49,256 nucleotides of DNA from Pseudomonadota bacterium (GTDB taxonomy: Bacteria > Myxococcota_A > Polyangia > Fen-1088): assembly GCA_017881245.1 (NCBI GenBank), contig JADGRC010000445.1:1-49256 (forward strand), written 5' to 3'. A program made the translations under genes and the position numbers. The notes below the pieces were generated by a model that saw only the letters and a list, made by a program, of their open reading frames with translations, did not search any database and had not been told where the DNA came from. Below are positions 42,950 through 49,256 of this stretch, piece after piece. Within the stretch, counting starts at the first letter, position 1. Each line of letters begins with the position of its first letter.

Positions 42950-42967
42950 ATCGGGTCCGCGGGATCA

Positions 42968-42989
42968 CGGCCGAGGAACGACGCGGCCG
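42968..42989. terminator. Weak hairpin between converging genes
   Basis: Two CGGCCG arms (42968-42973 and 42984-42989) with a 10-base loop lie in the 55-base gap between the GT2-methyltransferase stop and the converging STAS gene. A nine-base direct repeat TCATTGCTG follows at 42994-43013. Termination is inferred from position. Confidence 0.3.
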
Positions 42990-43004
42990 CCCATCATTGC
43001 TGCG

Positions 43005-43385
43005 TCATTGCTGGACGGACACCAGCTCGGGAGCCATGCAGGACAAAGAGTGCAGGCTGCGGCGTTGCCACGGCGCCTTCGGGTTGGCCACGAAGACGAT
43101 CCGATATTTCCGTTCCGGGACCTCGGCCCGTACCACGAAGATCCAGTTCACCAATCGTTTGAGGCACGACGAGTTCATGAACTCCAGCCCCCGCAGGTCG
43201 ACGATCACGGTGTTGGCGACGTGCAGCGTCGCGGACGCGTGAACGCCGGCCAGGAACGTCTGCAACACTTTGTGGGTGTTCAGGTCCGCTGTGCCGTTCA
43301 TCACCACCTGCAACGACTGTCCGTCGACGGCAACCCGGGCCGTTAAGTCCGGATCGTCAATGAAGGGAAGCGGGTTGGCGGTCAA
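43005..43385 (-). CDS. STAS-domain anti-sigma factor antagonist-like protein
   Basis: A 126-residue protein with a STAS-type fold: a strand around LQVVMNGTADL, then NTVIVDLRGLEFMNSSCLKRLVNWI with Ser72-Ser73 as likely phosphorylation sites (SpoIIAA has a serine in the equivalent DSSG), then YRIVFVANP and WQRRSLHSL. The TTG 43385 start overlaps the kinase stop (TTGA) and has GGGGAGACGGAG upstream, so it is chosen over GTG 43436. It is the last gene of the phosphatase-kinase-antagonist operon. A role in partner switching follows from context; the target protein is not visible. Confidence 0.8.
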   Translation of the reverse strand: MTANPLPFIDDPDLTARVAVDGQSLQVVMNGTADLNTHKVLQTFLAGVHASATLHVANTVIVDLRGLEFMNSSCLKRLVNWIFVVRAEVPERKYRIVFVANPKAPWQRRSLHSLSCMAPELVSVQQ

Positions 43386-43951
43386 GGCTCCGTCTCCCCG
43401 GTGACGCCGAAGATCTCGCTCGTGGCCGACACGCACACCTCGTCTCGATCGACGGCCAGCGAAAGCAGCATGTCGGCCTCGGCCCGAATACGCGCCAGGC
43501 CAAGACCGCTATCGTCCTGGGCGCCCTCGCGCCGCATGAGTCCGAGGTAGTGGGCCATCGCATCGGATGCCTCGGCGGTATCGCGAAGGGCATGTTTCAA
43601 GCGATCGACGTGCTCGGGGCCCGTGCTGTTCGTGACACTGATCGTTAAGCGACGGGGGCCCCGCGGCGACGTGGCGGAAAGGCAAAGGGTTCCGTGGCGG
43701 TCATGGCCATAAAGCGCCACGTTCTCCAGCAACTCGTGGATGGTCAACGCGATCCGCGCCGACAAATCCTCGTCGGCCCCCATTCGCCCCGCCGCCTCGC
43801 CCACGAAGTCCTCGATGAAACGACGAACCGTGGAAACGGTACGCGGCGAAACGGTTAGCGCCAATTCCAAACGCTGATCGGATCCGCCGGTGTTCACCTT
43901 GATCTGCCTGTGGCCCGCATGAGTCCTGCCTTGTTGGCGACGCCTGATCAC
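43382..43951 (-). CDS. Anti-sigma-factor-type serine kinase (HATPase_c)
   Basis: A 189-residue GHKL ATPase of the RsbW/SpoIIAB type. The N box is IHELLENVALYGHD (E73, N77), and the G box region is DDSGLGLARIRAEADM (147-162). Residues 25-50 (LALTVSPRTVSTVRRFIEDFV) give the usual N-terminal strand-helix. Such proteins phosphorylate a STAS antagonist and bind a sigma factor or other target. GTG 43951 is used; GTG 43897 is possible. Coupled to the STAS gene (TTGA) and 74 bases downstream of the phosphatase gene. Confidence 0.85.
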   Translation of the reverse strand: MIRRRQQGRTHAGHRQIKVNTGGSDQRLELALTVSPRTVSTVRRFIEDFVGEAAGRMGADEDLSARIALTIHELLENVALYGHDRHGTLCLSATSPRGPRRLTISVTNSTGPEHVDRLKHALRDTAEASDAMAHYLGLMRREGAQDDSGLGLARIRAEADMLLSLAVDRDEVCVSATSEIFGVTGETEP

Positions 43952-44025
43952 AGGATCGCCCTCTGGATACTATCGACGGATGACGCGTTTTTCTACAGCC
44001 CGGGTCCGACGCCTCTTCAACGCCT

Positions 44026-45969
44026 TCAGACGACCCGGATCGCGAGCAGGAGCAGGTCGTCCCCAAGCGCACATGCGCCTCGGAACCCGTGCAAAGCCGC
44101 CAGGATTGTGGCCACCGCGTCCGTCGCGGAGACGGCGCGGGACAGGTCGAGCGTCGGCAACACGGCGGTCTCGAACATCTCCCGGGCGCTGTTGGTCTGT
44201 TCCAGCAACCCGTCGGTCGTCGCCACCAACGTCTCACCCGGCCGTACATCGACCCTCAGCATCTCGCGCCACGCGTTCCTCGAAGCCCCCAACATGGGCC
44301 CGTCCATGTGAATGGCCTCGACCCCCCCCGCGCGAAAATGCAGGACGGGAACGTGGGCCGCGTTGGCGTAAACCACGCGTCCGCCATCGGGGCGAAGCTC
44401 GATATCAAAGCAGCACGCCGTGCACAGAACCTCGTTGCCGGGAAACAGACCGATGAGGCGCGCGTTCAGGGCCTCGAGCACGGCCCCGGGATCGCCGTGC
44501 GCGGCCTTGAGACGGTCGTATTCAGCCTTGAGCACGATGGTGCGCATGGAGGCCTGTACCCCGTGTCCGATTGCGTCCGCCACGAAGAAACGGAAATTGC
44601 CGGCCCCCAGCGCACAGACATCGTAGATGTCTCCGCCCACTTGCTCGATCGGAAGATAGGCCGCGTGAATATCGAGGCCCGGCGATGCGGGCAGCACGGG
44701 TAGGATGCTTTCCTGGAACAGACGCGCCTGGGCGATGTCCTCTTGAATTCGTCGCTCTTTCCGTTGCAGATCTTGCAGCGCACCCTCCAGGTTCTGATTC
44801 GCCGTCCTCAGATCAACCGTGCGATCGGCGACTAGACCCTCCAAAATCTCGGCCTGTCCCCGCAGGCTGCGAATCATCGAGCCGACGACGCTGGTCAGGT
44901 GGGCCACCTCCGCGGGGCCGCCGCGCGTGCTCTCCGGCAAGCGACTATAGTCGCCGCGCTCGACGGCAAGAGCGACATCCGCCAGCGCACGCACCGGCCG
45001 GGCAAGCCAGGCCGCCACGCCGGCCGAGATCACCAAGGCCGCGAGCAATGCCAGCGCGACGACCACCAGCGTTTCGTTCCGCACGCGGATACGATGGCGT
45101 TCGATAGAGGACAGCGGCCGCATGGCCACGACCCGCCAACCCAGATCGCCAAGCCCACCCAGATCGACCGGCACGACGGTCGCGCGCATCGGCCGACCGA
45201 TTTCGTCCGTCCCAAAACGCAGATCGTATGCACCGCGCACGAAGGCGAAGAGCGGGTGCATGGAAACGTCGCGCAGGCGTGGCTCGTCGTCGGCGGAATC
45301 GCCGATCAGATGCCCCTCGGAATCCACCACGACGACCCGCCCGTCCGGCAATCCCGCGGCCACGGCGCGGGCCCTGGCGCTGGTCAAGCCCAGATCCACG
45401 GGAGAGATTGCGACGGCCAACAGATTACCCGCCTCATCGAGCGCCGGTGAGGCCACATGGATGTTTGGCACGCGCGTCAGCTTCCCTAGGACGACCCGCG
45501 GTGAAACCACGGTCCTCTTTGTCGCGGACGCGCGTTGAAAATAGGGACGGTCCGCGTAGTTGAAATGCGTCTGCGTCCATTCTCCGGAGGCGAACACATT
45601 CCCGATCGCCACACCGTCGGGAGCTACCACCATCGCGCCGGACTGTTCCGGGTGGCTTGCGATATGGTTTTGCATCACTTTTCGCAGCTTGTCGGGCCCG
45701 AGGTTGCCGGGCGCGCCGAGCTGCGCCGCCAGAACCTCGGCGCTCTTGGCGTGACCGGCAATCTCGAGGGCGATTTGGTTGCCGAGCAGTCTTTCGAGGG
45801 CGAGCGCGACGCGATCCGTGGTCGCCAGATCCACGTCCGCCCAGTGCCGTGCCTGCACGAATCCAAGGATGGCCACGGGAACCGATGCCACAACCGCGAT
45901 GACCAAGAACAGATAGCCGCGCATGCCAAGGCGCGGTCGACTCCGTTTTTGGCCTGGCTGGTCGGCCAT
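44026..45969 (-). CDS. Membrane sensor PP2C (SpoIIE) phosphatase, Cache-HAMP
   Basis: A 647-residue regulator. TM1 at 18-38; periplasmic Cache-like sensor at about 40-295 (YADRPYFQRA, VVVVDSEGHLIGD); TM2 at 299-321; HAMP at about 322-372; a coiled coil (380-415); then the SpoIIE PP2C domain (420-647) with IEQVGGDIYD (D447), VADAIGHG (D465), TTDGLLE (D586) and GDDLLLLAI (D637/D638) as metal sites. It would dephosphorylate the STAS protein on a periplasmic signal. ATG 45969 is preceded by GGAGG; the frame extends to 46881 but only as a shadow of the opposite-strand gene. The kinase and STAS genes follow. Confidence 0.92.
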   Translation of the reverse strand: MADQPGQKRSRPRLGMRGYLFLVIAVVASVPVAILGFVQARHWADVDLATTDRVALALERLLGNQIALEIAGHAKSAEVLAAQLGAPGNLGPDKLRKVMQNHIASHPEQSGAMVVAPDGVAIGNVFASGEWTQTHFNYADRPYFQRASATKRTVVSPRVVLGKLTRVPNIHVASPALDEAGNLLAVAISPVDLGLTSARARAVAAGLPDGRVVVVDSEGHLIGDSADDEPRLRDVSMHPLFAFVRGAYDLRFGTDEIGRPMRATVVPVDLGGLGDLGWRVVAMRPLSSIERHRIRVRNETLVVVALALLAALVISAGVAAWLARPVRALADVALAVERGDYSRLPESTRGGPAEVAHLTSVVGSMIRSLRGQAEILEGLVADRTVDLRTANQNLEGALQDLQRKERRIQEDIAQARLFQESILPVLPASPGLDIHAAYLPIEQVGGDIYDVCALGAGNFRFFVADAIGHGVQASMRTIVLKAEYDRLKAAHGDPGAVLEALNARLIGLFPGNEVLCTACCFDIELRPDGGRVVYANAAHVPVLHFRAGGVEAIHMDGPMLGASRNAWREMLRVDVRPGETLVATTDGLLEQTNSAREMFETAVLPTLDLSRAVSATDAVATILAALHGFRGACALGDDLLLLAIRVV

Positions 45970-46052
45970 CGCGCCTCCATTCATGGATCGGTGCGTGATT
46001 GTACAGCCTCGCGACATTCCGATCCGACCCGCGTCGCGCCGACCGCGCGACG

Positions 46053-46085
46053 ACCTCGCGCCGACCTCGCCAACCTCGCGCCGAC
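46053..46085. repeat. 13-bp direct repeats in spoIIE upstream region
   Basis: ACCTCGCGCCGAC occurs at 46053-46065 and again at 46073-46085 (20-base period), with a shorter ACCTCGC copy at 46064. They lie in the 228-base divergent spacer (45970-46197) between the phosphatase gene and the hypothetical membrane protein, 84 bases upstream of the phosphatase ATG. They could be regulator-binding sites. No other element was assigned in this spacer. Confidence 0.4.
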
Positions 46086-46197
46086 TCACACCGCGCGCCA
46101 ACGCTGCTCCGCGCGGCAGCCTTGCTGGTCCTGTCTGGCTGAGGCCTTGCATCCAAAACCAGCGCGGACACAATGAGGCCCCGTCTCCTACGCGCCG

Positions 46198-46875
46198 ATG
46201 CCGCCCACCCCGCCAAAACACCCGACGCATGAGCCCACCAGCATGACTCCACCCGCGGACACCCCCGACGACCGCGAGGAAGAGGACGACCGCGGGGAAA
46301 AGAAAAAAGCGATGCCCCCCGCCCCGGCGACTGCGACCGCCCCGGCGGGGGTCGTCCGCGGACCGCGCCGCGAGTTCGACATCTTGCTGCGCGCGACCTT
46401 GGCGCTGTTCGTGATCGGCCTGGCGGTTTGGGTGATGTTGGCCGCGAGCGGCTATCGCAACAAATACGTCAGTGCCAACGAGTGCTGGCGGCGCGGGGGC
46501 GGGAGCCTCATCGAGTTGACCCTTGTGCGCGAGGACAAGATGAATCTCGCGTGCGCGTCCGGCGCCACCATCGGCGATCTGCGCTGCGGGTATGGCGCCG
46601 ATCGAAGGATGCAGCCGGCACCCGGCCCCGACGAATCCCGTGTTCTGCGGCCCTACAACACGACCGGGGGCCAGCTCTTGCTCGGCGCCGGGCTTTGGAG
46701 CTCGCCGAATATGTCGAAGGAACTGCCTGCCGGGCGATTCACGGCCTGGTGCGATTTCGAGGTGGTGGGCGTCGTGAAGTCCGTGGCGCTGCGCTGGGCA
46801 CCAAGCGGTGACTTCAGCCCGACCGTCAAGGCGCTGCCGGCGGGATCCCTTCACGATTGCGTCATCCCCGAATGA
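46198..46875 (+). CDS. Hypothetical single-pass membrane protein
   Basis: A 225-residue protein. Residues 1-60 are a Pro/Asp/Glu/Lys-rich cytoplasmic tail (PPADTPDDREEEDD), then one membrane helix (about 65-86, LLRATLALFVIGLAVWVML), and a C-terminal extracytoplasmic domain with cysteines at C97, C120, C129, C187 and C222 that could form disulfides. I do not recognise the domain. Its stop overlaps the PMT start (ATGA), so it probably accompanies that glycosyltransferase. A start at 46243 is possible but the ATG at 46198 fits the frame. Confidence 0.65.
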   Translation: MPPTPPKHPTHEPTSMTPPADTPDDREEEDDRGEKKKAMPPAPATATAPAGVVRGPRREFDILLRATLALFVIGLAVWVMLAASGYRNKYVSANECWRRGGGSLIELTLVREDKMNLACASGATIGDLRCGYGADRRMQPAPGPDESRVLRPYNTTGGQLLLGAGLWSSPNMSKELPAGRFTAWCDFEVVGVVKSVALRWAPSGDFSPTVKALPAGSLHDCVIPE

Positions 46876-48125
46876 ACGCATGGCGAAAGGGCTGGGCCGA
46901 GCTGCCGCCGGCCGCGCGCGCCACCTCCGTGATCATGGCCCTGATGATCGCGGGCGGGGTGATCTTGCGGATTCAAGACATCGGCTTTCCTCCGCGCTTT
47001 ACTTTCGACGAACAGCACTTCGTACCCAACGCTCGCAGCTACTTGCTGGGCGCGGCGGACGAGAACGATCACCCACCACTTGGTAAACTGTTCATCGCGA
47101 TCGGCATCCTTCTGTTCGGCGACGGACCGGTGGGGTGGCGGGCGGCATCGTTGATCCTCGGGTTGCAATCCCTGGTGATTGCCTACTGGCTGGCGCGCGA
47201 ATTGTTCGATGACCATCGAGCCGGCTGCTTGGCGGCGGCATTCCTGGCCGCCGACGGATTTTTCGTATCCTACTCGCGTACTGCCCTCCTCGACGGTGGA
47301 CTCGGCTGTCTGGTGCTGTTCACCTTGCTGGCGGCGGTGACGGCCCAGACCTGGCGAGGCGTGCTGGTCTCCGCTGTGCTGGTGGGCCTATCGGCCTCGA
47401 TCAAATGGAGCGGGGGACTGGTCGTCATGCCGGCGGCCTTGGCAGTGTTCATGCGGGGCCGCGCGCGGCGCTGGTCGATTGTGCTGTTCGCGGTCGCGCC
47501 GCTCGTGCACCTCGGCTTATGGCTGGGCGCGTTCGCGTTGACCGGGCGTCCGGTCAGCTTGCGCGGTTTGTGGATCCTCATGGTGGACCTATTTCGGCGC
47601 CACCACGGGATGGCGAAGGCCACCAACCCGCTGGCCTCGCCCTGGTACAGCTGGCCCGTGCTTTATCACCCCATCGTGGTCAAGCTCGCCGACTACGGAT
47701 TCAAGAAGCGCTATGCCTCCAGCGCGGGAAACCCGTTGCTGTTCTTTTCCGTGACCGCCTCGGTGGCCGCCGCGGTCGGGAGCGGCCTGTGGCGGGGCAT
47801 TCGGCGCCACACGCGAACGGCGACGCGTGAAACCATGCAGCCGGTGGCGCTGTTGGCGGTGGCGTGGCTGGCCCTGCTGGCCCCGTGGACGGTGGGGCGC
47901 GGCGGGTACGTGTTCATGTACCACTACCTGCCCTCCTACGCCTTTGGGCTGGTCTTGCTGGCGGGGCTACTGGCGCGTCTCGAACGGCACCGTCCCTTGC
48001 TGGTCGCCGCGTTCGTCGGTCTGGCGTTGGCCCTCGCGATCTTCTTCGCCCCGGTCTGGGGAGAATTCCCGCTGACCGATTCGGCCGCGTACCGCAGGCT
48101 AATTCCTGTGCCCTGGCGACCGTGA
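46872..48125 (+). CDS. PMT-family (GT39-like) glycosyltransferase
   Basis: A 417-residue membrane protein with about ten helices. The first periplasmic loop carries FDEQHFVPNARSYLLG and DENDHPPLGKLFIAIG, the acidic Asp-Glu and HPPLGK motif of protein O-mannosyltransferases and related polyprenyl-phosphate sugar transferases. The C-terminal MIR domain of eukaryotic PMTs is absent, as in bacterial members. It would use a lipid-linked sugar in the periplasm to modify a protein or lipid. ATG 46872 overlaps the upstream stop. Confidence 0.88.
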   Translation: MNAWRKGWAELPPAARATSVIMALMIAGGVILRIQDIGFPPRFTFDEQHFVPNARSYLLGAADENDHPPLGKLFIAIGILLFGDGPVGWRAASLILGLQSLVIAYWLARELFDDHRAGCLAAAFLAADGFFVSYSRTALLDGGLGCLVLFTLLAAVTAQTWRGVLVSAVLVGLSASIKWSGGLVVMPAALAVFMRGRARRWSIVLFAVAPLVHLGLWLGAFALTGRPVSLRGLWILMVDLFRRHHGMAKATNPLASPWYSWPVLYHPIVVKLADYGFKKRYASSAGNPLLFFSVTASVAAAVGSGLWRGIRRHTRTATRETMQPVALLAVAWLALLAPWTVGRGGYVFMYHYLPSYAFGLVLLAGLLARLERHRPLLVAAFVGLALALAIFFAPVWGEFPLTDSAAYRRLIPVPWRP

Positions 48126-48161
48126 TGTCAGGCCAAACGACCCCTCGGGACAACCAGCAGC

Positions 48162-49256
48162 TCAGCGGCTCCATCGCTGGGACGCTGTCGGCACCCGCGG
48201 AGTCTGTAAGTCACCAGCACAAGTATTCGCCGAGACGCTGGCGCCGTTGGCCGCGAGGCAGGTATCGACGGCACCGCGAAGCTGATGATTGTCGAGGTAT
48301 GTCCAGCGCTGAGCGGCGGCGCCCGTGCAAGTCTGGAGGGTGGCTCCGCCAGCGTCGAGGTTCAGGCAAAGGCTTCCCGGCCCGGTCAGAGTGTTGTTGC
48401 CGTTGGCGGACCAGGTTTGCGGCGCGCCGGCGGCGCACGCGACCGCCGATACCGATGATCCGACCGTGGTCCCGTTGGCCTGCAGACAAAGGCCACCCGC
48501 GTTGAGCAGTCGTCCCGAATCCACGACTTTTTTGATCGGATAGTAGCGCCGCAGCCATTCCTGAAAATCGGAGTCCACGGGATTCGTTGAATCGTAGACC
48601 AGCAAGATCGCCTGTTTCTCCGTGATGTCAGAGGGCGACAAATTCACCGCTTCGGAATACTTCGTTATCGAGAAACTCGGCTCGAACATTGTATAGCCCC
48701 TGGTCATCACCAGGTCCCGCGCCACGCCGTCGGCCCGAGCTACATCGAAGGCCAGGATCGCGGAGTTGATGTGATCGTGATGATCCTCGCCGTAGGCCAA
48801 GGTTCCGTCGAGGGTCATCACCTTGGTGGGTTGAGCCTCAGCTTGGATGGCGGCCATCACGGCAGTCATCTGGGCGCGAGTGTACGTGGTCGAGAAGTCC
48901 GTGTTAACGACGACGTTGACAGTGCTGCCGGTCATCAAGTTGTCAGATTCTCCATCAAGAAGGCGCAAGAAGATGGTGCTGATCTGGGGACGTCCCGGTA
49001 GCAAACAACGCATCGCTGACTTACCGGCGTAGGTGGCCAAAGCGCACGACCAAGACGTGCCCGCCGGCAGACCCGCCATCACCGCGCGCGCGGCCCGGAT
49101 CGACTGCTCGCGTCCCCTCCAGTCGGCGGTGCCACCGCCGTCGCCGGACGTCATGTAAATCGTGCACACGCTCTTGCCAGCCTTGATGTCGTTGTCGAGC
49201 TCCGGATTCTGAAAGAGGACATCGTCGTCGGGATGGGCGACGATTGTCAGCGTCCC
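48162..49256 (-). CDS. PIG-L deacetylase with ricin-type lectin tail, 5'-truncated
   Basis: The frame runs off the window's right edge, so the start is missing. The edge codes TIVAHPDDDVLFQNPEL, the zinc-binding AHPDD motif of PIG-L enzymes, then VCTIYMTSGDGG and, later, GEDHHDHINSA, a second metal-binding region. The last about 120 residues have a ricin B-type lectin: three Q-x-W motifs (QTW, QRW, QRW) with GGLCLQANG and GSLCLNLDAGG repeats, binding carbohydrate. It probably deacetylates an extracellular or periplasmic glycan held by the lectin part. It converges on the PMT gene with 36 bases between. Confidence 0.85.
   Translation of the reverse strand, partial: GTLTIVAHPDDDVLFQNPELDNDIKAGKSVCTIYMTSGDGGGTADWRGREQSIRAARAVMAGLPAGTSWSCALATYAGKSAMRCLLPGRPQISTIFLRLLDGESDNLMTGSTVNVVVNTDFSTTYTRAQMTAVMAAIQAEAQPTKVMTLDGTLAYGEDHHDHINSAILAFDVARADGVARDLVMTRGYTMFEPSFSITKYSEAVNLSPSDITEKQAILLVYDSTNPVDSDFQEWLRRYYPIKKVVDSGRLLNAGGLCLQANGTTVGSSVSAVACAAGAPQTWSANGNNTLTGPGSLCLNLDAGGATLQTCTGAAAQRWTYLDNHQLRGAVDTCLAANGASVSANTCAGDLQTPRVPTASQRWSR

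Noticed and set aside
45970..46881. Extension of the SpoIIE frame to 46881 (951 codons)
   Set aside because: The extra 300 residues are antisense to the hypothetical membrane protein gene; ATG 45969 with GGAGG is the likely start.

Overview
The window is GC-rich bacterial chromosome with dense, often overlapping genes (ATGA, GTGA and TTGA junctions) and many GTG or TTG starts. The gene set points to a Gram-negative bacterium, most likely Myxococcota or a related deltaproteobacterial lineage: a hemX-hemA-hemC run, CpoB/YbgF-like and LysM envelope proteins next to dprA-topA, a Wzx/Wzy polysaccharide locus, and a sensor phosphatase/kinase/STAS trio. This placement is inferred from gene content only. 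No rRNA, tRNA, CRISPR array or insertion sequence was recognised.

Layout. 0-4.6 kb: miscellaneous genes (universal stress protein, DUF155/RMD1-like membrane protein, a DUF4160/DUF2442-HTH pair, an EamA transporter, an RlmD/TrmA-type RNA methyltransferase). 4.7-14.8 kb: one long minus-strand run, in transcription order hemX, hemA, hemC, a CpoB-like TPR protein, a LysM protein, dprA, topA and a DUF4337 protein, so tetrapyrrole synthesis, envelope and DNA topology/uptake genes lie together. A thioredoxin gene diverges from hemX.

15.3-42.9 kb: a large surface-polysaccharide locus. It has two Wzy/WaaL-type proteins (one with a C-terminal TPR-like region, one with an Ig-like domain inserted in a large loop), a Wzx flippase, a monotopic phosphoglycosyl transferase that could start chains, six or more glycosyltransferases (GT4, GT2 and GT87 types), a GT4-nucleotidyltransferase fusion, a GT2-methyltransferase fusion, two radical SAM enzymes (one SPASM, one B12-binding type), a membrane-anchored PIG-L deacetylase, a DegT/AHBA-type aminotransferase and eight methyltransferase domains. 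The inferred product is a heavily methylated, amino-sugar-containing, Wzx/Wzy-exported glycan. An intact ribbon-helix-helix antitoxin and a frameshifted mazF sit inside the locus.

43.0-46.0 kb: a minus-strand partner-switching module of a Cache-HAMP-PP2C phosphatase, a HATPase anti-sigma-type kinase and a STAS antagonist, with no sigma factor beside it. It resembles the SiaABC logic that controls biofilm formation elsewhere and may regulate the adjacent glycan locus. 46.2-49.3 kb: a membrane-anchored hypothetical protein coupled to a PMT-type glycosyltransferase, then a PIG-L deacetylase with a ricin-type lectin tail, cut by the window end.

A recurring oddity is that several conserved enzymes (RlmD-like, TopA, CpoB-like, Wzy, GT4 fusion, phosphoglycosyl transferase, one methyltransferase) carry short in-frame tandem-repeat insertions in linkers, as if microsatellite-like expansions were tolerated across this genome.
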